Source: Bartonella ancashensis (GTDB taxonomy: Bacteria > Pseudomonadota > Alphaproteobacteria > Rhizobiales > Rhizobiaceae). From it: 64,000 nt of DNA. The stretch spans positions 1,264,001 to 1,328,000 of the forward strand of contig NZ_CP010401.1 in the NCBI RefSeq assembly GCF_001281405.1, read 5' to 3'. Shown here in pieces: positions 29,024 to 37,983 of the stretch. Under the pieces are notes generated by a model. That model ran no database searches. It was not told where the DNA came from and worked only from the letters and a program-made list of their open reading frames with translations. A program made the translations under genes and the position numbers. How positions within the stretch are numbered: position 1 is the stretch's first letter; every line of letters starts with the position of its first letter.

Positions 29024-31252
29024 TCATCCATGTACTCGACGTGCTACACTAACAGAACTTGATTCTTTTAACTGAGATAGAATCCGATTCAAATACTTTA
29101 AATCCCAGACCTCCAAATCGATTATAATTTCTGTAAAATCTGGTGCCATGCGGATTAATGATAAATTTTGGATATTTGCATCATTAGCAAAAATGATCTG
29201 AGAAATTTCAGCCAATGAACCAGGATTATTAATAGCTAACACATTGATTCTGGAAGGAAAACGCTCATCCATCTCGGCATTGATATCCCAGCGCACATCA
29301 ATCCAGCGCTCCGGCTGATCATCATAAGCCATTAAAGATGGAGATTGAATAGGATAAATAATAATACCTGCACCTGGCTGCATAATGCCAACAATCCGAT
29401 CCCCTGGAACAGCACCTTCGGGAGAAAATCGCACTGGAATATCTCCACTAATGCCTCGAATGGGAAGCTCTTTACGTTGATGTTCTCCTTCTAAAGTCTT
29501 ATCCTTTTCATTTTCAGGAACCTTAAAAATCATACCTTGTGCGTTTTCAATATTAAACCACCCATCTTCTTCAGGTTTAAAAGATAATCTTTGAATCAAC
29601 CGTTGGTCTTGGTAATCTGGATAAATCGCCTTGATAACATCAGAAGCCTGCAACTCCCCACAACCAACAGATGCCAACACATCTTCTACATCTTTACGAG
29701 CCAAACGGTGTAAAAATTTCTGCAAAACATCCTTAGAAAATTGTTTTCCTGCACATTCAAATGAACGTTCAAGAACACGGTACCCAAGCTCCGAATATTG
29801 CTTACGAACCGCTGCACGTGTCGCTCGACGGATTGCTGAACGTGCCTTCCCTGTTACAACAAGAAACTCCCACGCAGCTGGTGGAACTCGAACCTGTGCA
29901 CGAATAATATCAACTTCATCACCATTTTTTAACTTGGTCATCAAAGGCATAACACAACCATTAGTCTTTACCCCAACACAGGAATTACCTATATCAGTAT
30001 GAACAGCGTAAGCAAAATCAATGGGTATGGCGCCCTTTGGCAAGGCAATTAACCGTCCTTTTGGCGTAAAACAAAAAACCTGATCTTGAAAAAGTTCAAG
30101 CTTCGTATGCTCTAAAAACTCTTCAGGATTGTCCCCATCCAATAAAGCCTGAATTGTTTGACACAACCATGCATAGGCATTCATCTCATTCAAAAATTTT
30201 GGAATCGAATGATTAGCTCCATAATCCCTGTAAATGGAATGCGCTGCTACACCATATTCTGCGATTTTATCCATGATATTCGTTCTAATTTGCAATTCAA
30301 CACGTTGCCGTGAAGGGCCAACAATTGTCGTATGAATTGAACGATAACCATTTTGTTTAGGTGTTGAAATATAGTCCTTAAAACGTCCAGGAACCATCGA
30401 CCACGTAGTATGGATAATTCCTAAAGCACGGTAGCAATCACAAACTGTTTCAACGATTACACGAAACCCAAAAATATCAGATAATTGCCCAAAGGATAAA
30501 GCTTTACTCTCCATTTTGCGAAAAACAGAATAAGGTCTTTTTTGGCGACTTTTGACATCAGCCTTGATGTTATGCTCGGAAAAAAGCTTCATTAACTCGT
30601 TTTCAATCGTAAAAAGCAAATCACGATTACGTTCCAAGAGATCAGAAAGCTTATCAGTGATAGCACTGTATCCTTCTGGATTTAAATAGAAAAAGGATAG
30701 GTCTTCCAATTCTTCTCGCATATCTTGCATCCCCATACGACCAGCAAGAGGTGCATAAATATCCATTGTTTCTTCAGCAATCCAGCGACGCTTATCATCG
30801 CACATGACTCCAAGAGTACGCATATTATGGAGACGATCTGCTAACTTAACTAAAAGAACGCGAAAATCATCTGAAATCGCAATAAGCAGTTTTCGCAAAT
30901 TTTCTGCCTGTACAGCTTTCTTTGACACAAAATCAAGCTTTTTAAGCTTAGTGAGCCCTTCAACCAACTTACCAATTTCAGATCCAAAAAGATGGTCAAT
31001 TTCTGCCCTTGTAGCGTCTGTATCCTCGATCGTATCATGTAGGAGAGCAACCACAATTGTAGCTTCATCCAAACGCATATCCGTTAAAATAGCAGCCACT
31101 TCAAGAGGATGAGAAAAATAAAGATCACCAGAAGCACGCTTCTGACGACCATGCTTCTGCATTGCATAGACATATGCTTTCTTCAATAAAGCTTCATTGA
31201 CGTTAGGCTTATAATGCCGAATACGCTCAACAAGCTCATACTGATGCATCAT
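29024..31252 (-). CDS. rsh: bifunctional (p)ppGpp synthetase/hydrolase, RelA/SpoT type
   Basis: The single long RSH enzyme of alphaproteobacteria, setting (p)ppGpp levels in starvation. In 742 residues: HD hydrolase domain with VALLHDTIEDTDAT (about 67-80) and LVKLADRLHNMRT, synthetase with DIFGFRVIVE and NGYRSIHTT, a TGS domain (CFTPKGRLIALPKGAIPIDFA), and a C-terminal ACT domain. Both catalytic domains look intact. It lies between rpoZ and pyrE; rpoZ-rsh adjacency is common. Confidence 0.96.
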   Translation of the reverse strand: MMHQYELVERIRHYKPNVNEALLKKAYVYAMQKHGRQKRASGDLYFSHPLEVAAILTDMRLDEATIVVALLHDTIEDTDATRAEIDHLFGSEIGKLVEGLTKLKKLDFVSKKAVQAENLRKLLIAISDDFRVLLVKLADRLHNMRTLGVMCDDKRRWIAEETMDIYAPLAGRMGMQDMREELEDLSFFYLNPEGYSAITDKLSDLLERNRDLLFTIENELMKLFSEHNIKADVKSRQKRPYSVFRKMESKALSFGQLSDIFGFRVIVETVCDCYRALGIIHTTWSMVPGRFKDYISTPKQNGYRSIHTTIVGPSRQRVELQIRTNIMDKIAEYGVAAHSIYRDYGANHSIPKFLNEMNAYAWLCQTIQALLDGDNPEEFLEHTKLELFQDQVFCFTPKGRLIALPKGAIPIDFAYAVHTDIGNSCVGVKTNGCVMPLMTKLKNGDEVDIIRAQVRVPPAAWEFLVVTGKARSAIRRATRAAVRKQYSELGYRVLERSFECAGKQFSKDVLQKFLHRLARKDVEDVLASVGCGELQASDVIKAIYPDYQDQRLIQRLSFKPEEDGWFNIENAQGMIFKVPENEKDKTLEGEHQRKELPIRGISGDIPVRFSPEGAVPGDRIVGIMQPGAGIIIYPIQSPSLMAYDDQPERWIDVRWDINAEMDERFPSRINVLAINNPGSLAEISQIIFANDANIQNLSLIRMAPDFTEIIIDLEVWDLKYLNRILSQLKESSSVSVARRVHG

Positions 31253-31375
31253 ACAAGCATATCCTCAACAACTCCACACACAAAGCACTGCCAAACATTA
31301 CCCATACAGATGTAAAACGAAAACACAGAGAAAGAAATAGCCTACGATACTTTACTTTCTTGCTAGATAGCAATA

Positions 31376-31771
31376 TCAGTAATCATCGCTCTTTTCTGGA
31401 ACAACCAAACCCTCAATACCAGCTAAAAGATCTTCTTCTGTCATATAATCAAACGAACAGTTCTCTTCTTCTGACGAAGCACCTAAAGCTTCAGACTTTC
31501 CTGAATGGGAAATAAAATCAGTGACCGTCTCTGGTTCATCTACTTCTACATGCTTTTGCAATGAATGAATGAGGTCTTCTTTCAAATCAGCAGGAGACAA
31601 AATTTCATCCGCTATCTCACGCAAAGCCACAACCGGATTTTTGTCATTATCACGATCAACAGTAATCTGTGCTCCCTGTGAAATCTGACGAGCACGATGC
31701 CCAGCCAAAAGTACTAACTCAAAACGATTATCAACCTTATCGAGACAATCTTCTACTGTCACGCGAGCCAT
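31376..31771 (-). CDS. rpoZ: RNA polymerase omega subunit
   Basis: A 131-residue subunit that helps assemble RNA polymerase. The N-terminus [21 protein letters not shown] and the AGHRARQIS block are diagnostic. The C-terminal half is acidic ([20 protein letters not shown]) and longer than in E. coli, as in other Rhizobiales. In E. coli omega matters for the ppGpp response, which suits its place upstream of rsh. Confidence 0.96.
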   Translation of the reverse strand: MARVTVEDCLDKVDNRFELVLLAGHRARQISQGAQITVDRDNDKNPVVALREIADEILSPADLKEDLIHSLQKHVEVDEPETVTDFISHSGKSEALGASSEEENCSFDYMTEEDLLAGIEGLVVPEKSDDY

Positions 31772-32275
31772 TCCTGCCCCTTTCTACAAAGTTCAAAAAC
31801 CCAACAACCAACAAAATTATACATTGTATTCTAAAGGAAAAATTAAAAAAACAACACTGTCTCCTAATATTTTTCCAGAAAATATTACTCCTATAGCTGC
31901 CCCATAAATGACATCCTAAGATATCATTTATTCTGCAAAACTATGTTTTGCGCTAAAAGTTACATAATTTTCTGAATATTAATTGGGTTGTTCAAATTTT
32001 CAATTCTCACTCCAGCATACTCAACATTTTAAAATTTTCTCAGAGCTGTCGCTATTTTTATCATTACTGCAAACAAAAACAACCCCATTTTCTTGGCAAA
32101 AATTTATATTTTTAAAAAAATATCTAAACAAAATTGTTTTTAATGCATAAAATAATCAGTGACATCTTTTACTAAACTACACTATAAGATGCTCCTCATT
32201 AGCATAAAGGTTGGGACTCATCATGTTATCCAATGACACTACGGTAGATTAACTCAGAGGTGACGGATATTCACA
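31772..32275. other. 504-base divergent spacer between rpoZ and the family 5 UDG gene
   Basis: Very AT-rich. I see no gene. It should hold the promoters of both neighbours. A nine-codon ATG-to-TAA frame at 32223-32252 precedes the UDG gene by 23 bases; I have no reason to call it a real leader peptide. Confidence 0.5.
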
Positions 32276-32959
32276 ATGACAGTTCATGAACGAATACAAC
32301 TTTTTTGCCTGGAACCACCTTCAAATTGTAATTTATGTCCACGTCTCCATAATTTTATCGCTCATTGGCGCTTAAAAGAACCCCACTGGCATAACGCACC
32401 TGTAAGTCCTTTTTTTCCTTATAGGGGTGCGGAAACAACGCGCCTCCTCATCGTGGGACTGGCCCCTGGATTGCGTGGAGCAAATAGAACTGGACGCCCT
32501 TTTACAGGTGACTATGCCGGTCAGCTTCTTTATTCTACTCTGAAAAAGTTTAGTTTTGCTCGAGGGAATTTTGAAGAACGGATCGATGATACCCTAGAAC
32601 TCATCGATACGACAATAGTCAATTCAGTTCGTTGTGTTCCCCCAGAAAATAAACCTTCTAGTACCGAAATTAACACTTGTCGATCTTTCTTCTCACCTCT
32701 TTTCGAAAATCTTCCTAAACTTCAAGCTGTTATCACCCTCGGAAATATTGCTCATCTTTCAACCATACGTGCCCTCAACGCACGAGCAACATCATACCCT
32801 TTTGGTCACGGAAAAACATACAACATAGGTAAATTACGTATTTTCTCAAGCTACCATTGTTCACGTTATAACACTAACACTGGTCGGCTGACGAATGCCA
32901 TGTTTCATCAAATTTTTCACGACGCAAGAATGTACCTAGATCAACATTGCAACCACTAA
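32276..32959 (+). CDS. uracil-DNA glycosylase, family 5 (UDGb)
   Basis: Removes uracil and related damage from DNA. The 227-residue protein has a CNLCPRL block at residues about 18-24 that may bind an Fe-S cluster, motif A in VGLAPGLRGANRTGRPFTGD (about 60-79), which is the UDGb form, and a C-terminal SSYHCSRYNTNTGRLT with the usual His. GAGGTGACGG upstream serves as ribosome site. A second, family 4 enzyme is at 54625-55452. Confidence 0.87.
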   Translation: MTVHERIQLFCLEPPSNCNLCPRLHNFIAHWRLKEPHWHNAPVSPFFPYRGAETTRLLIVGLAPGLRGANRTGRPFTGDYAGQLLYSTLKKFSFARGNFEERIDDTLELIDTTIVNSVRCVPPENKPSSTEINTCRSFFSPLFENLPKLQAVITLGNIAHLSTIRALNARATSYPFGHGKTYNIGKLRIFSSYHCSRYNTNTGRLTNAMFHQIFHDARMYLDQHCNH

Positions 32960-32996
32960 TATTAATATGACAAGAAAAAACGTGTCGTAATCAACC

Positions 32997-33476
32997 CTAC
33001 AACCTATATTGCTTCAATAATTTTTCTTTTTCACGATTCCAATCACGTTTCTTTTCTGTTTCACGTTTATCGTGAAGCTTTTTACCACGTGCTAATGCGA
33101 TCTCCAATTTGACACGTCCTCGTTCATTAAAATAAATTCTCAGCGGAACAATGGTCATCCCTTCACGAGAAACTGCATTGAAGAAACGTGCCATTTCACG
33201 AGATGATATGAGTAATTTTCGCAAACGACGCGGTTCATGATTAAATCGGTTTGCTTGCTCATATTCAGGGATATGACTATTAACTAACCATAATTCCCCA
33301 TATTCAAAACTAGCATAACTCTCAGCAATATTAGCATGATTAGAACGCAAAGACTTAACTTCTGTTCCATGAAGCACAAGACCAGCCTCAAGATGCTCGA
33401 AAAGTTCAAAATTAAAACGCGCCTTGCGATTCTCCGCGATTACCTTACGTATTGGTAGATTTTTTCTTTTATTCAT
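32997..33476 (-). CDS. smpB: SsrA-binding protein
   Basis: Partner of tmRNA in rescue of stalled ribosomes. From ATG 33476 ([20 protein letters not shown]) it has 159 residues; a GTG two codons earlier is possible. Blocks [19 protein letters not shown] and [20 protein letters not shown] are diagnostic. The basic C-terminal tail ([15 protein letters not shown]) is typical. It follows dapA by 18 bases. I did not find tmRNA in the window. Confidence 0.96.
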   Translation of the reverse strand: MNKRKNLPIRKVIAENRKARFNFELFEHLEAGLVLHGTEVKSLRSNHANIAESYASFEYGELWLVNSHIPEYEQANRFNHEPRRLRKLLISSREMARFFNAVSREGMTIVPLRIYFNERGRVKLEIALARGKKLHDKRETEKKRDWNREKEKLLKQYRL

Positions 33477-33494
33477 AACCACTTTAACATAATT

Positions 33495-34379
33495 TTACTC
33501 TTCAATGAGGCCAGCATATTGCAAAGCCGCATCAATCATCCTCTTGGTGCTGTCTTCTAGTGGAACGATCGGTAAACGAACAACATCAAGACAAATTCCT
33601 AACCGTGCAGCTGCATATTTAATGCCTGCAGGATTCGGCTCAACAAATATAGCGTGATTAAGAGGTGTCAAACGATCATTGAGTTCTAGCGCCGTCCTAT
33701 AATCACCACGGAGACACGCGGAATAAAGCTCTACACAAAGCTTCGGAGCTACATTAGATGAAACGGAAATACATCCAACGCCTCCATGAGCATTAAATCC
33801 CAACGCTGTGCGATCATCTCCAGAAAGCTGTGCAAAAACTTTCCCACATTTTTCTCGTTGCTCACCCACTCGCTCAATTCTACTCGTCGCATCCTTAACA
33901 CCAACGATATTTTTAAAATTCTTAGAAAGCTCTCCCATAGTTTCTACCGTCATATCAACAACAGAACGCCCTGGAATGTTGTAGATTACAATTGGAATAG
34001 AAACAGCTTTAGCAATAGTTGCAAAGTGAGCATATATCCCTCTTTGATTAGGCTTGTTGTAATAAGGAGTTACGACTAAAACCGCATCTGCGCCAGATTT
34101 TTCAGCATGCTGTGCAAGCTCTACAGCCTCATCTGTACTATTTGAACCTGCCCCTGCAACTACAGCAACGCGCCGGGCAACTTGCTCAACACATAACTCA
34201 ACAACCCTCTTATGTTCCTCGTGATTTAAAGTAGGCGACTCACCTGTAGTCCCAACAGGAACTACACCATTGATACCTTGCTTAACCTGCCACTCAACAA
34301 AATCACAAAATGCCTTTTCATCAATGGAACAATCTTCGCGAAAAGGTGTAATAAGTGCGGTTAATGCTCCTCTGAGCAT
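33495..34379 (-). CDS. dapA: 4-hydroxy-tetrahydrodipicolinate synthase
   Basis: First enzyme of the diaminopimelate/lysine branch, joining pyruvate and aspartate semialdehyde. I start at ATG 34379 ([13 protein letters not shown]), which has AAGGAG six bases upstream. The 294-residue protein has [19 protein letters not shown] (residues about 37-55), the Tyr in VTPYYNKP, and the Schiff-base Lys in IVGVKDATS. It forms an operon with smpB. Confidence 0.96.
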   Translation of the reverse strand: MLRGALTALITPFREDCSIDEKAFCDFVEWQVKQGINGVVPVGTTGESPTLNHEEHKRVVELCVEQVARRVAVVAGAGSNSTDEAVELAQHAEKSGADAVLVVTPYYNKPNQRGIYAHFATIAKAVSIPIVIYNIPGRSVVDMTVETMGELSKNFKNIVGVKDATSRIERVGEQREKCGKVFAQLSGDDRTALGFNAHGGVGCISVSSNVAPKLCVELYSACLRGDYRTALELNDRLTPLNHAIFVEPNPAGIKYAAARLGICLDVVRLPIVPLEDSTKRMIDAALQYAGLIEE

Positions 34380-34603
34380 GATAAACTCCTTAGTAATACT
34401 CAATTTACCTGAAGTAATACCTTCAAAAATAGTGATTACAAAGCATAATTTTATTATAATAACTGAAACAAAGAAAATTTCACATATATTTCACCACCTT
34501 AAACATTTTTTAGAGAACTCATTGTTATATTGACACAAACTTTATTCTTTTTCGTTAAGATTCTCCGGTATGGGAAAAATTATAGGGGTTTATAGAGGCT
34601 AAA

Positions 34604-36742
34604 TTGCAAGGTTTTTTCCCAATGTACTTACCGTTCACTTACTTTTTTATACGATCTTTGATAGCATTGATGCTTGTAGCAATTTTATCACCGAACGTAT
34701 CTGCACAAAACCCCTTCATTCCTTCCATAGTACCAATCCCTTTACCTCGTCCTCACGTTTCTACAACAACAGTAAAAAATCTCAAAAAACCGTCCAAGCC
34801 CGCTCGTAATGAAAAAATATCTCCTGATACAACCAAGAACATTATCGTATCCAACCAACTCAAATCAGGCCTGAATGCTCTTGCAAATAATAATGTCATC
34901 CAAGCGATAGCTCTTCGCGATGTAATGGCAACAAATAGCCTCGACCGCCAAATTTTAACATGGGCAATTGGTGTATCAAATAACCCTAAAACTCCAAGCG
35001 CTGAATTGTTTAATACAATCAATGAATTAAAAGAATGGCCTGGTATAACCATCATACAAAGAAATGCTGAATATTCTTTTGCTAGTGAAACTCATTCTGC
35101 ACAAAAGGTTATTCAATTTTTTTCCTATAACCCTCCTATTACAGCACAAGGTATGGCTGCCTTTATTAAGGCACTTGTTTCAACTGGAAAAACCTCTCGT
35201 GCACGACAGATCATTGCACCATGGTGGCATAAAACAAAGCTTACTGCAGAAGAAGAAAAGCTTATACTTAAGGAAACACACTCTATATTGAAACCTATTG
35301 ATCACCTAAAACGCATGAAAATCATGCTTTATGCTAATCGTATCAACTCAGCTGAACGGGTTGCTGTATTAGCTCAAGCTCAATCTCTGTTTAAAGCTTT
35401 TGCTGCAGTTGAAAAAAATGACCCTAGAGCCGCACAAAAATTAAAAGCTGTTGATCAATCATGGCAAAAAGATCCTCTCCTGCAATTTGCGCAAATTCGA
35501 TATTTGAGACGAACAGGACAATATAACGCTGCAGCAACACTCATGATGAGAGCACCACAAGACACAGAAAACCTTGTCGATCCTCATGCGTGGTGGATAG
35601 AACGACGTGCTATTTCTCGTGAAATGCTTGATCTAAATAAACCTCAAATTGCTTATCAACTTGTTGCACACGACACCGGCGCAGAGCCTTCATCAAAAAT
35701 TGATGCTGCATTCCATGCAGGGTGGTATGCATTACAATTTTTGCGTGATCCTAAATTGGCCATGCAACATTTTACACATATACCCAAATTATCTTCAACA
35801 CCCTTTCATACATCTCGTGGATATTACTGGATAGGACGAGCAGCAGAAAAATTAGGCAATCATCAAGATGCTCTTAATTATTTTCACCGCGCAGCTCATT
35901 TCAAAACAACATATTATGGTCAATTAGCAAACTCCAAGCTCAAAAGAACAAAACTCACAATCTCTTTTCCAAAACCTACACCTGAGGAACGACAGCGCTT
36001 TAGTGCGAGAAAATCTGTTCAGGCTATCAAAAAACTTGAAAAAATTGGTCAGACCCATTTGGCAAAAATTCTTTATAGTGAACTTAGCAAAATGATAAAA
36101 AGCAGAGGTGAATTAGCCCTCTTGGCTGTTATGGCAGAAAAAAAGGGGATTATTACACTAGCCTCAAGATCGGAAAAAACTCCCGTTCCACAAGATAATG
36201 ATATTGATGCCCTCTCCTATCCTATAGGGGCCATTCCATCATCTGTCAATATTTCCACAACAAAGAAAGCACTCGTCTATGCCATTGCACGCCAAGAAAG
36301 TGAGTTTAACCCTAAAGCCGTATCAAAAGCAGGTGCTCAAGGCATGTTACAACTACTTCCCACAACAGCAAAAGAACTTGCTAATAAACATTCAATTCCT
36401 TGGTCTCAACAAAAATTAGCCAATGATGCCGGTTATAGTGCCACCCTGAGTGCTCATTTTTTGGATGAGCAGTTAAAACGTTTTAATGGATCTTTTGTAT
36501 TAACTCTCGTTAGTTACAACGCAGGTCCCCGACGGGCAAATGAATGGATAGAACGCTATGGTGATCCCAGAGAGCAACCCATTGAGAAAGTGATCGACTG
36601 GATAGAACGTATTCCTTACATAGAAACCCGCCATTACATAATGCGTGTCATGGAAAATTATGGAATTTATAAAATGAGACTTGTCGGAACAATGGATATA
36701 AAAACGGACCTTGTTTCTGGGCATCCTGGGCATCTCAGATAA
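34604..36742 (+). CDS. slt: soluble lytic murein transglycosylase
   Basis: Periplasmic enzyme that cleaves peptidoglycan to 1,6-anhydro products. A signal segment (FTYFFIRSLIALMLVAILSP) ends at VSA. A long alpha-superhelical region (residues about 60-530) is followed by the SLT domain: Glu565 in IARQESEFNPKAVS, AGAQGMLQLLPTTA, and VSYNAGPRRANEWI. Start is TTG 34604 with GAGG five bases upstream, or ATG 34622; they are close to equal. The length of about 710 is normal for Slt70-like proteins. Confidence 0.92.
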   Translation: MQGFFPMYLPFTYFFIRSLIALMLVAILSPNVSAQNPFIPSIVPIPLPRPHVSTTTVKNLKKPSKPARNEKISPDTTKNIIVSNQLKSGLNALANNNVIQAIALRDVMATNSLDRQILTWAIGVSNNPKTPSAELFNTINELKEWPGITIIQRNAEYSFASETHSAQKVIQFFSYNPPITAQGMAAFIKALVSTGKTSRARQIIAPWWHKTKLTAEEEKLILKETHSILKPIDHLKRMKIMLYANRINSAERVAVLAQAQSLFKAFAAVEKNDPRAAQKLKAVDQSWQKDPLLQFAQIRYLRRTGQYNAAATLMMRAPQDTENLVDPHAWWIERRAISREMLDLNKPQIAYQLVAHDTGAEPSSKIDAAFHAGWYALQFLRDPKLAMQHFTHIPKLSSTPFHTSRGYYWIGRAAEKLGNHQDALNYFHRAAHFKTTYYGQLANSKLKRTKLTISFPKPTPEERQRFSARKSVQAIKKLEKIGQTHLAKILYSELSKMIKSRGELALLAVMAEKKGIITLASRSEKTPVPQDNDIDALSYPIGAIPSSVNISTTKKALVYAIARQESEFNPKAVSKAGAQGMLQLLPTTAKELANKHSIPWSQQKLANDAGYSATLSAHFLDEQLKRFNGSFVLTLVSYNAGPRRANEWIERYGDPREQPIEKVIDWIERIPYIETRHYIMRVMENYGIYKMRLVGTMDIKTDLVSGHPGHLR

Positions 36743-36927
36743 CTAAACTCATTCGCTGAAAACAAATCTTATATCGGAAGTTGTAAAATTTGCCATAGTA
36801 CAAAAATCGATTTACATACCTTTTGACAAAAGGAGACTGACTTTATTTTAGGTATCCATCCAAATGATGAAAGATTACCTTTTTGAAAAAGACCCCCTGC
36901 GTATCTAAAATCACAAATTACGTAAAA

Positions 36928-37725
36928 CTAATTAAATATTAGAGACACTCTTATTTTTTCGTTTATATTCGAATACGGGGGAGGAGGAAAAGAAGCTCGT
37001 TGAAGTGCTACTATAGCTAAATGATCTAGTTCATTATTTCCGGAAGACTGCGCTATACGGTAAAAAACGACTTCTCCCTGTTCCTGCACCTTAAATTCTA
37101 ACTGCACAATCCCATTTACATGGCGAATACGTTTTCGCATAAGGTATTTTTTTTGTCTTTCCAATTGTGCCTGCAACTTCGCAAACCACTGTGCCAACAA
37201 AGTATTATCGTACATTCTCGTACTATTGTGCTTACCAAAAGTAGATAATTGTGCAGTTTCTGTATGGCCTTTATTGCGTTGATTTTTTTGTGTTATTGAT
37301 AATTCTTCTACCTTGCTCTCTTCCCCTACTTCGCTCTTTTCCTCCGGAAGAGATGCTTTTTTTTGAAACTCTTGCACTATAAAATCACTTCTGTTCGAAA
37401 TAAATTCTTGTTCCTCAAAAGATTGAATCTCTTTTGATCCATCTTCATATGCAACTAACTCCAACATTTCTTGACTATCTTTCCCAAAATCTAAAAAATC
37501 GGAATGAAATTCTTCATCTAGATCGGACTGTGCACCCTCTTGCGTAAAAGTCAGCATAACCGTCGGAAAAAAAACATCTCCCTGTCTGCTCGCTACACTC
37601 ATTTTGTGGAAATAAAATTGCATCCAAAATGCAAAATGCAGAAAAATAGCAACAAAAAATGCACATATCCAAACAACCGATAATCGTTCAATATTTGCAT
37701 AACTCATAAACCTATCCATCCCCAT
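36928..37725 (-). CDS. tonB: TonB-like energy transducer of the haem locus
   Basis: A 265-residue protein with one membrane anchor near residues 14-36 (VVWICAFFVAIFLHFAFWM), a long linker, and a C-terminal TonB domain (GIVQLEFKVQEQGEVVFYRI, then ASFPPPPY, residues about 195-265). It should couple the proton motive force to HutA. The linker is acidic and Glu/Gln-rich with very few prolines, unlike the usual Pro-rich spacer. It diverges from hutA with 258 bases between them, as in the hut locus known from Bartonella. Confidence 0.85.
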   Translation of the reverse strand: MGMDRFMSYANIERLSVVWICAFFVAIFLHFAFWMQFYFHKMSVASRQGDVFFPTVMLTFTQEGAQSDLDEEFHSDFLDFGKDSQEMLELVAYEDGSKEIQSFEEQEFISNRSDFIVQEFQKKASLPEEKSEVGEESKVEELSITQKNQRNKGHTETAQLSTFGKHNSTRMYDNTLLAQWFAKLQAQLERQKKYLMRKRIRHVNGIVQLEFKVQEQGEVVFYRIAQSSGNNELDHLAIVALQRASFPPPPYSNINEKIRVSLIFN

Positions 37726-37751
37726 TCTAACTCAGCTTTGCACGTGATTTC

Positions 37752-37779
37752 ATTAAAGCAAGCTATTTTCAAATTGCAA
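37752..37779 (-). promoter_or_regulatory. putative tonB promoter
   Basis: On the minus strand TTGCAA (37774-37779) and TTTAAT (37752-37757) are 16 bases apart, five of six matching the -10 consensus. This would give a short leader to the tonB ATG at 37725. Found by eye only. Confidence 0.35.
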
Positions 37780-37787
37780 CTTTTTTC

Positions 37788-37816
37788 TTGACGATTTTTG
37801 TCGCATTTTATATGCT
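37788..37816 (+). promoter_or_regulatory. putative hutA promoter
   Basis: TTGACG at 37788-37793 and TATGCT at 37811-37816, 17 bases apart, upstream of hutA with a leader of about 160 bases. The -35 is 8 bases from that of the divergent tonB promoter, so one bound regulator (Irr, RirA or Fur type; inference) could control both. Confidence 0.4.
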
Positions 37817-37983
37817 GCACTCATTGTTTTGCATTAACTTCTTAATATTGGTATTGTTCAGTTGATTAGGGTCTGACTATTCCCGAATGATCTTTTTGGT
37901 TTATGCGATGCTCTCTTGCGTTGGGAAGGAAGAATACTGGGATAGAAATTGTTTAGTTTATTTGATAAGGTTGTTGGTTTATC

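Noticed and set aside
29631..30002. 123-codon plus-strand frame inside rsh, and similar long antisense frames in fabF, relA/spoT, dapA and hutA
   Set aside because: They are shadows of well-supported genes on the other strand and show no family features of their own.
32223..32252. Nine-codon frame before the family 5 UDG gene as a leader peptide
   Set aside because: No regulatory codon run, no attenuator hairpin after it; short ATG-to-stop frames are frequent by chance.
31772..32275. tmRNA (ssrA) near smpB or rpoZ
   Set aside because: Looked for the tRNA-like ends and the tag reading frame in all gaps around smpB; none is there.
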